Shown: piece after piece, positions 35,799 to 46,757 of the stretch
Layout: each line of letters starts with the position of its first letter
Position numbering within the stretch: the stretch's first letter is position 1
From: Cryptomeria japonica
Taxonomy: Eukaryota > Streptophyta > Pinopsida > Cupressales > Cupressaceae
Direction of reading: 5' to 3'
DNA length: 64,000 bases
NCBI RefSeq assembly: GCF_030272615.1
Contig: NC_081406.1
Span: forward strand, 168,534,361-168,598,360
Notes under the pieces: model-generated
Databases searched by the model: none
The model's input: the letters and a program-made list of their open reading frames with translations, nothing else
What the model was told of the DNA's origin: nothing
Program-made: the position numbers and the translations under genes

Positions 35799-36734
35799 TG
35801 TTGGAATCCAATAACACTGAGAGGGGGGGTGGGTGAATCAGTGTTATACTAGAATGATCAATTTTAACCTTATCAAAACATGCATACACCAACCGGTATA
35901 CTGGTACATGCAAAATTGAAAGAAGTAAAGCAATCAATAAGCCAATCACATAAATGAGAACCATAACACACAAAATTATACGTGGAAAACCTTAAAGAGG
36001 AAAAACCATGGTGGGATTTGTGACCCACAATATCAATCTACTAGCCATATGGAGAGATATTACAAAATATGATGGGCTTGCACTTGCAGGAAGGCTTACA
36101 GCCTAGAGCACACTGCTCAATCACAAAAAGGAGCCTCACTGACTACATAAAAATCCAAACTACAATCCAGAGAAGTGTGAACTACTAAGATAGCATCTTT
36201 TATACTACAATACAGTTCTGGTTTAAGCTCCATTTGTTCTGGTCTAAAACCCTAAACCCTTTACTAGAATAACCCTTCCATAAATATCCTCACATACATA
36301 ATCTCTTTGATATATTTCACATCATATTGCATTCGCATATCCATAATCTCCTATCTCATGTCTATTTTAAAATGATCTAATTCAACTAACCTATATACCC
36401 TATACAAATTAGCATGCCTTATGTCAGCTTACAAAGATATATACAATATCAAATTACATGTTGGCCAGATAACATAAATGCATAAATATTCAAATCAATT
36501 GTTGATGTCGAATCCAAGAGATGTTGGCCTTCAATACCGATAACCTTTTCTAAACCATGTCAGTCTACATTGTTGATAACCAAAATAATCCTTTTGTCTT
36601 GTCGGTGCTGGTGTAGTATCTGTGAAGTACCTGTCGGTACACAACTAAACCAAAACATGAAGTTGGAATGCAATACCATGTTGCCATCAATGACAACATA
36701 GTGAAACTAGCCAATTGAGTGTCAATTGCGAACA
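35799..36734 (-). repeat. 5' LTR of element B
   Basis: 936 bp, in plus orientation TGTTGGAATCC ... GCGAACA. The inner part aligns in blocks with C's LTR (see element B) and its right 119 bp match 23622-23740. Confidence 0.8.
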
Positions 36735-38400
36735 TTAATATCATCACTCAATCATTTGGTTCTTTTCAATCTAGACCTACATACGTTATAAACATCCAAT
36801 TACAACATAGACATTTAAAATAATTTCAACAATCATAATTTATTACAATACATCATGATCTCAATCTACTACAAATCCCATTACATTGATTACAAGGTAC
36901 AAGTACATAATCCTCCTTTATAATTACATCTTCCTCGTGATACAAGATATGTAATTTTAATCTCAAACACATAGATTATATTCCAAGAACCCATCTACAT
37001 GAAGAGAAGATATGAATCCACATCCATGCACAAGAGAATCCAATGAAGAACATCCCAATAGAAGAAGGCATCAAACCACCCAACCATGTGGAACCAAAGG
37101 AACCACCCCCCATGCTAGGAGATGACACAAGATCCCACTCACAATCTAGATCTAGGATGATACCTAAAAACCAAAGGATAACTCTCCACACAACACACAA
37201 CCAAAACAAGGCTTAAGGAATCATAAGACCTCCAACATAAAATCTCTAGAGGCAATGCACCAAATCCAGACTCATGGTTCTAGGACCTACATATATGGAA
37301 AGAGTGTCATTGCATGTGACAAATGAGAACCTGGGAACCTATCCTGACCATCCTAGATGCACATGTGGAGCCACCTCAACCTTGAAGGGAGTAAGGGAGA
37401 TTAGCTTACTTGAGTTACCAAGGTCTTCTCAACCGTTCCTGGATCACTGAAAACACCCCAGTGACATACGTTGAGCCCACAACCATTTATTATCTTATTA
37501 TGGTGAAGTACTATTACCCAACCTTCCTAGAATCAATTAATTAAATTATCACTTCATTACAAAGGAAAACTCCCAATGAGATATTCTAGCCGTCTAGACC
37601 CTGGGTAACCTGGGTGTCTACTCCCCATGACCCTAGTCACTCACTTGGAAGCCCAATCCCCCTAGCATGTACCTAGACCTTAGGGTGACAACACATACAA
37701 ACAATACAAAATGACCAAGGGCTCTCAACAATACATAGCTGGATATCCAAGGTTCTCAAACAAATAAACAATATCAAATGCCATCATAGAAGCCTCATAA
37801 ATAGTCTACAATCAATTCCTCCATATCAAAGATCATATCCAACATGAGCTCGGGTAAATAATCACAAATAATCCAAATCAACAATTAAACCAAATACAAT
37901 CCAAATCAATCAATAATCAATCCTGGAACAACTTAGAAATCCAAATAATAGCCTTTGGAATCTCATAAATCTGACACACAAAACCCAAAAATTTCAAAAC
38001 TGTCACAAAAGACAAAAACAAACAGATTAGCGCATATAACACACACATTAGCACATACAAATAACACAGTAGTGCATATAACATGCAAATTAGCACATAT
38101 GACTAACAAAACAACACATATAACACGTATGTTAGCGCATATAACATAGATTCTAGAAAAACTTAGAAAGTGAACTTGGAGAATTGCGAATTCAAAATAA
38201 ATTAATTGAAGGCACAAACAAGGTCGCAAACTGACCTAGAAAGAGATTCAAAGTCAAACAAAAACCAAGATAATTCTAATTGAAACAATAAATATAAACA
38301 TCTCTAAGCACAACAATCATCTGTCGACACTCATGCACAGAAACAATAGAGAAAATCTCTCACATTAAAAACCCAGAAGATATAATAATTATAACGATAA
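36735..38400. other. non-coding stretch, class unknown
   Basis: No recognisable gene. The plus strand is rich in A and C. It lies between element B and the interrupted gene starting near 38.4 kb and may be another old repeat. Confidence 0.45.
38015..38152. repeat. iterated GCACATATAAC word array
   Basis: Eight or so variants of GCACATATAAC or GCGCATATAAC occur at spacings of 15-25 bp (for example TTAGCGCATATAACACACAC). Words are conserved and the spacers are not. Confidence 0.65.
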
Positions 38401-38571
38401 TCCACAATGTTTTATATATTTAGGGTTAGTGCAGGATCAAGGGGGGCCAAAAAGTGGTGATGCGAAAAAAATAGCATTCCTCATGAGCTGCGTGATTTCA
38501 TCAAAATCTGATATCCACTCCATCCGATATCCGTTCCATCCAACAAAAAATTGCTAAAAATAGATTCAGAG

Positions 38572-38743
38572 GTAAGAATTTTATCGTTTTGAATCATTTT
38601 CATTCATTTTTTATATTTTTTGTTAATGTTTATTTGATTTTTCATTGAAAATATGGTTTTTTAAATGAAAAATAGGTTTTTTTAAATCAAATACCTAATT
38701 GTTTAAATTTGTTAACTAAATTTAATTGTTTACATTCAATTAG
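38572..38743 (+). other. predicted 5' intron of the interrupted gene
   Basis: CAGAG|GTAAGA at 38571/38572 is a near-perfect donor and TTCAATTAG|G at 38743/38744 an acceptor, 8 bp before the ATG. The intron is AT-rich, as plant introns are. Upstream exon sequence would be 5' untranslated. Confidence 0.5.
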
Positions 38744-38750
38744 GTTAAAA

Positions 38751-39147
38751 ATGGGGGATAACAGTGAAAACACTGACCAACCACAACTACAACAACCAAA
38801 CCCTCATTTGCCAAACCCCCCCTCAATTAAAGATTTGATTGCACAAAATTTGAATGAATTGAGGGGGATTGCAGAAGTATATCATAGGATCCATCATCTA
38901 AACCCAATGTTTGATCCTCTCACGTTGATCATAAAAAGTATGGAAACCATGACTAAAAAGCATGATGCCACCCTTTTGTGGCGAGATTCTATGAGGGAAA
39001 ATATGCAGATGGCTTGTCGTATAAGGATATCAAGGATCTTGAGATATCCAAAGCCAAAATCACCTCATTGTTTGTCAATCCCCATACTGGTCAACCCGTA
39101 GATCCCAAAAAACCAAAACTTTCTATTAAATGGTGCACAAATGATGG
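38751..39147 (+). pseudogene. interrupted multi-exon gene, first coding part
   Basis: The ATG at 38751 opens a frame starting MGDNSENTDQPQLQQPNPHL (Gln/Pro/Asn-rich) and continuing with LIAQNLNELRGIAEVYHRI. Near 38985 a one-base shift is needed to continue into FYEGKYADGLSYKDIKDLEI and NPHTGQPVDPKKPKLSIKW. The frame is cut at 39147 by element E and resumes in phase at 55307. I do not recognise the protein. It could be a host gene or a gene of an older transposon. Confidence 0.55.
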
Positions 39148-39932
39148 TGTATATGGTGAAAATGGATAACAATAATAACAATATTGAAAGGCTAAATGAA
39201 TTCAACCACAAAAACCCTAACCTAACAACAACAAAGATCCACCATAACATATGAAGATTATCTAAGACAATGCAAATCAAATGAAATCACAAAGATTATA
39301 CCATCACATGTCCAATAGGGTTTGGATCTCCATTCTTCCTATCTCCATTGATCTTGCTTGATATATTTGCTCTCAGATTTTATATGCACAAGAGCTCAAC
39401 AAAGAATGGAATGTGGTTGCAAGTAGGATCGTAGTGTAGTCTAGTAAATGATTAGCCCGAGTGATTAGGATGATTGATTAGGGTTTGATAATGAAGGAAG
39501 CATCTCCTTATATAGAAGACACTATAAGAAATGGAGGGATAAGATTGAGAGGTGTAAAAGGAGGTCGGCTATGATTAGAGTGTAGGTAAAAGAAATAATA
39601 AAATAATGAAAGGGGTAGGTAGTGTATGAATTAAGAGATGAATGACATGTGTCATAGGTAGAAAAGACTAATGAATTAATTAAATAAATAAAGATTTATT
39701 TAATTAATAGAAGAAGTGGGATAATTAAATATATAAAAATATTTATTTAATTTAGGAAAAGGATAATTTAAATAAATAAATGTATTTATTTAAATGAGAA
39801 ATAAGGCTAGAAGAGGATAAATGAATTAATTAAATAAATAAGGATTTATTTAATTAATAGAAGAATTAGGCTTAGATAATTAAATAAATAAAATATTTAT
39901 TTAATTAGACAGGACAATTTTGGGTGTCTACA
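39148..39932 (-). repeat. 3' LTR of element E
   Basis: In plus orientation TGTATATGGTG ... GGGTGTCTACA. Near-identical to 54522-55306 and similar to 61702-62461. Confidence 0.95.
39675..39907. repeat. row of five A/T-only hairpins in the LTR
   Basis: Five inverted repeats follow one another, made only of A and T in the arms. The first is ATTAATTAAATAAAT, AAAG, then its exact reverse complement (39675-39708). The others lie near 39723, 39768, 39823 and 39877. The row is present in all three LTR copies in the window. On the element's strand it lies near the start of the LTR (U3). Confidence 0.75.
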
Positions 39933-39947
39933 TTTTGCCCCTCTTTG
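39933..39947 (-). other. polypurine tract of element E
   Basis: The plus strand TTTTGCCCCTCTTTG borders the LTR; the minus strand reads CAAAGAGGGGCAAAA before TGTAGACACCC. The same sequence borders the LTR of element F at 62462. Confidence 0.85.
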
Positions 39948-40178
39948 AGATAATGCGGCTTGTCACGTTGTTTCAAAGAAGATAAGATGAACTGATACAA
40001 ATTCGCCCCAGAATGGGAATGACATGCCCCCTTGAGAGATTGGATGAAAATGTCTGAAAAGATTGCAGACAATCTCTCGATAAGAAAGAAAGGCTAGAAT
40101 GGATTGACCGGATAAAGTGACAAAGTCACGGGACAAAGAAGACTGACTCGGGAAATGAAGGCGAGGGCTAGGGTAGGC

Positions 40179-40184
40179 TATAAG
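40179..40184 (+). promoter_or_regulatory. TATA box for the antisense PMD gene
   Basis: GGCTATAAGATAG lies about 95 bp upstream of the predicted ATG at 40278. The second copy keeps it (GGTATAAGATAG near 62711) with the same distance. Confidence 0.5.
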
Positions 40185-40277
40185 ATAGACCACGGGGGAA
40201 AATATATCCTCATTGTCATCTACACATCCACAAGAGCATATTGCACAGCGAAAATTTAGCAGGAGCAGTCAGCAGCG

Positions 40278-40343
40278 ATGGCTTTCACTCATAGATTCGA
40301 CCGCGTTCGCCGATTTTAGAGGCCAGCAGAGGCAGGAGAGCTG
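40278..40343 (+). pseudogene. antisense PMD gene, exon 1
   Basis: 66 bp (22 codons) from ATG to a donor site (GAGCTG|GTAGGT). It encodes MAFTHRFDRV, then a short Arg/Phe stretch, a TAG stop at codon 14, and RPAEAGEL. The second copy (62808-62873) has the same length and frame but a different stop (TAA at codon 12), with CAG at codon 14. The common ancestor therefore probably had none. The exon ends in phase 0, matching exon 2. Confidence 0.55.
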
Positions 40344-40457
40344 GTAGGTACCACCAAACCTCCTCGTACTTTGATACATTTAATTTTGTCATTAATGCAT
40401 GCTAGATAGGGTCATAAATGCGCTTAGACTAGGGTCCAAAAAGTCTAAAAAAATGTT

Positions 40458-40735
40458 TAGGCGCGTCTGCGTTGGTGCCAGGCACGTTTGTGTTCACTAG
40501 GCACGTCTGTGTTTGTGCCAGGCGTGTCTATGTCTGGACCCGTGTCTGTGTCAAATGGGGCCACGTCTGTGTTGTTCAGGTGCGTTTGTGCCAAGAAGGC
40601 ACGTCTGTGTCTCCCAGGTGTGTCTGTGCAGAGCATAGGCACGTCTGTGTCAAGAAGGCACATCTGTGTTTTTCAAGCGCGTCTATGTAGTTCTTGAGCG
40701 CGTTTATGTCATGTAAGCGCATTTGTGTTTGAAAA
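40458..40735 (+). repeat. CGCGTCTGTGT word array, left
   Basis: About 14 variants of GCGCGTCTGTGT occur every 16-27 bp (GCACGTCTGTGT, GCGTGTCTATGT, GTGCGTTTGTGC and others). Most variants are C-to-T or G-to-A at CpG. The sequence between words is not conserved. The array is also in element F at 62990-63235. Confidence 0.85.
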
Positions 40736-40856
40736 GTATGAATTTGCATCTTCTAGGTCAAATCGACAGTTCTGTGATAAACATACGCTGTCGATTGGAT
40801 AAGCTGCTGAGAGGATACACTCAAGCAGGTCCTCTAGGAAGACTAGGATAGATCAA

Positions 40857-41064
40857 GGCACTTTGTGATGAAGAGTGAGTACCAAGATAGAGTACTTTGT
40901 GATGAACAGGGAGTACTACTAGGATAAATAGCAACACTTTGTGATGAACAGTGACTGTCACTAGGGTAGAAGCAACACTTTGTGATGAACACTGAGTGTC
41001 ACTAAGATAAATAACCATATGCATTTAGATAGCAAGTAGCATTTTGTGATAAACAGTGAATGCC
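40857..41064 (+). repeat. array of co-varying short hairpins
   Basis: Five units share the core TTTGTGATGAACAG. It is flanked by arms that pair: AGTACT with AGTACT, ACACT with AGTGT, GCATT with AATGC. In the third unit one arm is mismatched. Inside the core, TGT and ACA can pair around GATGA. The arms differ from unit to unit but stay complementary. Element F has nine units (63368-63729). Confidence 0.8.
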
Positions 41065-41099
41065 ACTATGACTGACATGAGTGATTTTCTTGACTGCAG

Positions 41100-43060
41100 G
41101 AGTATTTGCCAATGCTGGAGTCATGGGAGAGATTCCCGTTGACGCAGAGGTTGCGACCTGAGTTGTCGTTTGAGGACAGAGTTGCCATCGAGGAGATGGG
41201 ATTGAGACATGTGCTGTATGTGCCTGAGTTTTGGGCAAACATGTGTTTGCTGACTGCGCTGGCCGAGAGATGGCACTCTGAGACGTGCACGTTCCATCTG
41301 TCGATGGGTGAGATGACAGTCACCCTGGAGGATGTATATAGGATATTGCAGATACCGATCGATGGGGAGCTAATCCCATACGATCGAGATGGAGACAGGG
41401 AGGCATTGAGACGGGTATTTCAGGACCCTGGACTGGAGATGAGGGCAGGACACGTGGCATGGGACACCATGACAGCCACAGGACTAGCACTGCTGGTAGT
41501 GATAGGAGGAGCTATCAGTGGGTTCCTGTGTCTGAATAGGGTGACACGGGGTTTGGCTATGGACTGGGGAGGAGCACTAGAGACACTAGTGATGCAGCAA
41601 ACCGGATATGCCTGGGGACCATGTGTGTTAGCCCACTTGTATTATGAGCTTCATCAGTTTGTTTATCACAGATCAGTGGGATTGGGCTATGGAGTGACAT
41701 TGCTACAAGTATGGGCCTACGAGCATTTGCCGGTTACCTGACCGATACACTTCAAGGGCAGAGGTCATGGATGCAGCTTTGTTCATCTGTATGACATGAT
41801 CACCTCACAACCATGGATTGGCAGGTTGGAGCACTAGCAGTGAGTGTTAGATGACATTGATGTGGTCATATGGAGACCATATCTGGGCTGTGAGGAGTGA
41901 GAGGATGATGCAGTTGAGCTACCTTACACCTTCCAGAGTAGGTACTTGATTGGGCAGATGCCCTATGTATTAGAGAGACAGCTAGTGGACAGGGTTGGCC
42001 GACATTTTGGCTGGATTCAGAGGATGCCTCGGGGCTCAGGCATGTATGCCCGCACAGTTAAAGATCAGGTAGTTTGGGCCATTGTTGTCATATGATCAGG
42101 CAGTGACTCAGCTTGTAGAGATGATGCCTCTACCTTGGGACATGTGGCTAGAGATCGAGGACGCTGGGATGGATGTTGAGTATACAGCATATTGGTTAGA
42201 GCATCCATTCCCACGATTGACAAATCCAGGAGAGGCACTGGAGGGAGATGGTGGTGGTGACGAGGATGATGGTGGAGGTGATGGGGGTAGAGGCCAATGG
42301 AGGAGGAGGGGAGTGGTTGGAGAGAGGCGAGTTGCACCTCAGAGGGAGGGTGGAGAGGACAGGTAGGCTCGGGTGGTGAGGGGTCGCGGTGGATTGCCTT
42401 TACAGGTGCGAGCAGCACAGGGTCCCAGGTAGGTACAGATATAGGGACAGGGACAAGGATAGGTACCATTACAGGTACCAGTATAGGCACAGGGATAGGC
42501 ACAGGGGAAAGCACCCATAGAGGGGGAGCCACAGGAAGAGGCAGAGGCAGAGGCAGAGGGGGCTGACCCAGTGGAGGATGAGCTACTAGATCTGAGGGAG
42601 ATCTGCCAGGGCTAGGCAGATGAGATCCAAGAGCTAGAGAGGGAGAGGGATCGGCTCAGAATGAGGCTCAGGGATACTAAGCGAGAGCGGGATCAGGCTA
42701 TCTAGCACTACACAGAGGCTGAGACGAAACTGAGGGCAGGGAGACAGGCAGCTGAGGATACAGGGGTAGGATACGCTTATGTCCTGCGGGCAGGAGAGGA
42801 GATAGCCTACTGAGGGACCTCTACTATGGTGCAGTGCTAGCAGATCAGTGGGCAAGGAGCTTTCATAGATTGTCACGTACAGCAATAGCTACCGGAGGGA
42901 GCCAGAAGAGACAGGCATCGAGTGGTGGGGTTATGGGCCCTCTGCCACCACCAGACAGAGGGGACAGGTAGGATGATCCTGGGGCGGGTCCTTCAGGTGC
43001 TTAGATTCCACTGAGGCCAGGCGGCTCCGAGGGAGGGAGTTCATCATAGCCATAGAGGGC
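41100..43060 (+). pseudogene. antisense PMD gene, exon 2 (plant mobile domain plus coiled coil)
   Basis: It opens EYLPMLESWERFPL in phase with exon 1 and runs 211 codons from the internal ATG at 41112. The sequence LTALAERWHSETCTFHLSMGEMTVTLEDVYRIL followed by IPIDGELI is the signature start of the plant mobile domain (PMD, as in MAIN, MAIL1 and the long form of PP7). After TGA at 41739 the domain continues in broken frames (IWRPYL, RYLIGQMPYVLERQLVDRVGRHFGW). 42082-42366 carries its end plus an acidic Gly/Asp run and an Arg-rich tail. Until about 43060 there are coiled-coil fragments (IQELERERD) with stops. The gene opposes gag-pol. Confidence 0.8.
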
Positions 43061-44750
43061 TCTCTTTATATCAGTTTTGTACCATTTTTGTATTGTAGAC
43101 ACCTGCAGGTGCTTTTTGTAGCCATATGATTTCTGACATCATTGTATCATGACACTTTTTGGATTATATATATGAGATGATTCATTTTTTTGTGGTAGCT
43201 ATATGCATGTGTACCTATGTGATGAGATGTTCTTATGTGATGGATGTAAATATGTATATGATGTAATGCCATCTTTTTGTTCCTTTTATGTGTTTATATG
43301 CATATGCATGATGCAAATGTAAGTGTATGTAATGCAAATGAATATGATAATGTAAAATGTAATTTGTGCTAACAGTTGTTGTATGTAGGATTTGATGCAT
43401 TTGTGATATCTATATGTATGTATGAAATGCTTATATGTGGTAATACAGGTGCAACTACATGAAATGCAAATATTTTTGGTGTGTCATTATACTCAGTCAT
43501 GTGATAGCAGGCTATGCGGACTCAAGAAGGATGATGGAAGTCAATCAAGAAAGGGGGATGGAAGACAAAAGATATGAAAGTGAAAGAGTTTCTTGTGCAT
43601 TATCATCATTGAGCTTTATTATGGCAAAATAGGTTATGACAATCGAGGCATATGTTCGACCCTGAAAGTCATTGTACTCGTTTGCATGGAGATAAGACAG
43701 TCGCAAACAAGGAATGTCCCAGTTCACACTAGACTCACAATGTCCTCATATCCTTGGACAAGTCATAGCATTACTAAGAGACAATCCGCAGACAACAAAA
43801 GAAAATAGGTGACGATACCCCATCCTCACCTTTCTAGTCAAAGACATCTTGGAGATAGAATCTCTAGTTAGAGACATCCCGAAAAAGCTAAAAGACATGT
43901 CACCAAAAGATAAAATCAAAAGAAAACCAAGACTCGACACCAACATCCACTATAGTCCTCAAGTTTAGTGTCTCTTGTCACTTGTATAAGTCTTATTTGA
44001 TTGTGGTCACAATGTTTACTTTCATAGAAAGTATAGATAGCACTGAACCATAATGTTGCCTGAGTCTGTTGAAAGATTTGATTTGTTGAAGCCCATTGTT
44101 GATGCTGTGTCTCATCTGAAACTGACTGAATCCATGAAACTGATACTTTATTGTGGAGAAGATGAAACTTTATTATGGATCTATGATGCAGATGCTACTT
44201 TAATGTGGATTGTCCGCAGATAGACTGAAGGAAGCTGGAAGAAACTGTACTCCTCAAAACATGTGATGTTCTTAGTTCCACACCCATCACTAGACGTAGG
44301 ATTTTGCCTTAGCCACAGATAGGATCTGATTTATTATGGATGGAAAGGGGTGAAAAGGAATGATTATTATGAATGGTTAACCAATCTTAGGAAGATCAAT
44401 AACGAGCCATGATGGGAATGGGTACATTTATTATGAACGAATAGGTTGTGAGTGTGTGCAAAGTGAAAGGATGAAAGTGAATCCTGAAGGAGGGAGGAGC
44501 AATGTCTCTACACATGGCGCTGGTGACCCAGTTTTCACCAAGGTACTTGCCCAGGGCACCACCGAAGTGGTTTTCACCATTGGACGAAATTATTTCTCTT
44601 TACTTTTTTGATTTTTCAATTTTATTTGTGTCACAAGGCGCCTGTTTGCCAGGTTTTCACCAAGTAACAATTTTTTTGTTTTTAACTTTTTTTTTTTTTT
44701 TGAAATTTTTGATTTTTTTTGTATTTTTGAATTTAGGATATTCCGAAGAG
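43061..44750. other. element E region between antisense gene and pol, no gene recognised
   Basis: AT-rich with many short ATG/TGA words (43140-43460). Near 44530-44670 GTTTTCACCA occurs three times, and a T-run follows at 44685-44720. It probably holds 3' ends of the two convergent transcripts. Confidence 0.4.
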
Positions 44751-46751
44751 CTATGTGTAGAACCTACAAAGGTGCATGCTATTGATAGGATCCTCCAAGG
44801 GTTCACCTTCTATAGTTGAGAGCTGATATGCACCAGATCCATATGCTGCTGTAATAATGTAGGGACCAAGCCAATTTGGTTCGAACTTGCTCTTCTTCTC
44901 TCTCTCTTGTTGATTTTTAGGATTTTCTCTGAGAACCAAGTCACCTATCTCAAATGTGCGATGCTTGACCTTGTGATTGTAGTTGCGACTCATTCGTTGT
45001 TGGTAAGCCTTGAGATGATTAAAAGCAGTTTGTCTTCATTCATCCAATAGTTCTAGCTCTTGTAAGCAAGAGACCCTATAGTCTTCATCACTAATGATGT
45101 TTTGTAAAGAAACCCGTAAAGAGGGTAGCTCGACCTCAATAGGCAAGATAGCTTCAGTGCCGTAGACAAGTGAATAGGGTGTAGCTCCTGTAGGTGTCTG
45201 AACACTTGTGCGATAGGCCCAAAGTGCAGGATTGAGTTGGATATGCCAATTGCGACCAGCATCGTCGACTGTCTTTTTTAGGATTTTAAGGATTGTTTTG
45301 TTAGACGCCTCAGTTTTGCCATTACCTTGGGGGTAATATGGTGTGGAGAAATGATGAGAGATATGGAAGTGGTCACAAAGTTCATGAACATCCTGATTTT
45401 TGAAGGGAGGCCCGTTATCAGTGATAATGGAAATAGGAATACCATATCGGCAAATGATATAGTTAAGGATGAATGTAGAAATCTATTTTCCAGTAACTTG
45501 TGTGAGAGGCACAACTTCAATCCATTTTTTAAAATACTCTGTAGCAGTGATAATGAATTTATGACCATTGGAAGGAGGGTGAATCTTGCCTATGAGATCG
45601 AGTCCCCACTGACAAAAGGGCCAAGGAGATGCAAGTGGTTGGAGTTCTTGTGCTGGCGCATGTATGACATCTACATGAATTTGACATTGCTTACATTTCT
45701 GGACAAACTAATATGAGTCTTTCTCCATATTGGGCCAATAATATCTAGTCCTGATGAGTTTCTTGGCCAAGGTAGGACCACTAGCATGTGGACCACATAT
45801 CCCTTCATGCACTTCCCGTAACGTAATCTGAGCTTCGTCACTTTCTAAGCATCTAAGAAGAGTGCTATCCAGACCTCGTCGGTATAGGATATCAGCTAAA
45901 ATGACATGTCGAGAGGATTGGTGAATGAAAGTGCGACGTTGGTTATTTGATAGATCAGGAGGTAGAGTATTGTCACTTAAGTATGTGAAAATGGAGCCAT
46001 ATAACTAGGATTCAGGATTGACAACACATAGCATCTCAGTAGGCATGATCTCATATGAAGGGACCAAAAGGTTATCCACCAAGAACTCATAGCGGGTCTC
46101 ATTTGGAGGTAAATCGATCAATGAAGCAATAGTAGCCATGGCATCTGCGGCGTGATTCTGCTCTCTTGGTATCTATTCAAAGTCTATCTTTGTGAAGTGC
46201 TGTTTCAGATCATCCACCATTTGTTTATAAGGCATTAACTTTTCATCTTTTGTTTGGTAATCATTAGTTGCTTGATGGATGACAAGTTGAGAATCCCCAA
46301 AAACATGAAGTTCCTGGATCTTCCATTGAACTGCAATTTGCAATCCTATCGTTAATGCCTCATATTCCGCTATATTGTTAGTGCAAGGAAATGATAAGCG
46401 GTATGATTTTGGTATAGAATCCCCTTGAGGAGTTATAAAGAGGATGCCAGCTCCTGCCCCATGCTATGTGTATGAGCCGTCGAAGTACAGTTGCCATGGC
46501 TTTGCATGTGACATCGTCAAAATGGATTCATCTGGAAATTCAGAACTTAGAGGAACATCATCTATCATGGGAGCATCTGCTAATTGATCTGCAATGGCTT
46601 GTCCTTTTATTACTTTTCTGTCCACATACTCGATGTGGAATTCACTCAGTATCATTACCCATTTGGCTAGTTGCCCAGTAAGTGTCACTTTGTTATGAAG
46701 GTATTTCAATGGGTCTATCCTTGCAACTAACTTAGTCTTATGAGTGAGCAT
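44751..46751 (-). pseudogene. element E pol, 3' part: second RNase H and integrase
   Basis: It continues the RT frame after TGA at 46758. 46751-46464 ends WQLYFDGSY, the start of an archaeal-like RNase H; AGAGILF, NNIAEYEAL, FGDSQLVI and AADAMA follow to about 46130. Integrase has CKQCQ (zinc region), WGLDLIG (first Asp), IITDNGPPF (second Asp) and NGKTEASNK (Glu). The second Asp and the Glu are separated by 35 residues, so the DD35E triad is intact. The C-terminus has WLGPYIITAAYGSGAYQL, a GPY/F-type module, and ends FYT then TAG at 44751. Premature stops are all TAG or TGA. Confidence 0.9.
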
Positions 46752-46757
46752 GTAATG

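Larger units (their letters stand above)
23622..36734 (-). mobile_element. Element B: Copia-related, apparently non-autonomous LTR element
   Basis: On the minus strand: LTR 36734-35799, PBS, gag-like frame, a long unrecognised frame, purine tract and LTR remnant 23740-23622. Removing the inserted element C (7,036 bp plus its 5-bp duplication) leaves about 6 kb. I see no protease, integrase, RT or RNase H. B's LTR shares ordered blocks with C's LTR (TGTT...GAGAGGGGGG-TGAATCAGT; ACGTGGAAAACC; AAAAACCATGGTGGGA; GAGCACACTGCTCA; AGCCTCACTGACTACA), and both have similar purine tracts and 3' untranslated parts. B is therefore probably a relative that depends on Copia enzymes supplied in trans. Confidence 0.7.
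40344..41099 (+). other. antisense PMD gene, predicted intron carrying two repeat arrays
   Basis: Donor GTAGGT at 40344; acceptor TTTTCTTGACTGCAG ends at 41099. In the second copy the donor is GTAAGT at 62874 and the acceptor TTTGCTTGACTGCAG ends at 63763. Length is 756 bp versus 890 bp, and the difference lies mainly in the number of hairpin repeat units. The splice sites are predictions from consensus only. Confidence 0.5.

Noticed and set aside
40458-41064. CRISPR-like array
   Set aside because: Plant nuclear DNA, irregular spacing, degenerate words and no cas genes.
42065-42532. 155-codon minus-strand frame rich in Pro/Val/Leu
   Set aside because: Shadow of the Gly/Asp/Arg-rich tail of the antisense PMD gene and of a GT-rich repeat.
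45278-45568. 96-codon minus-strand frame within integrase
   Set aside because: It is in another frame; the integrase frame there gives clear DD35E motifs.
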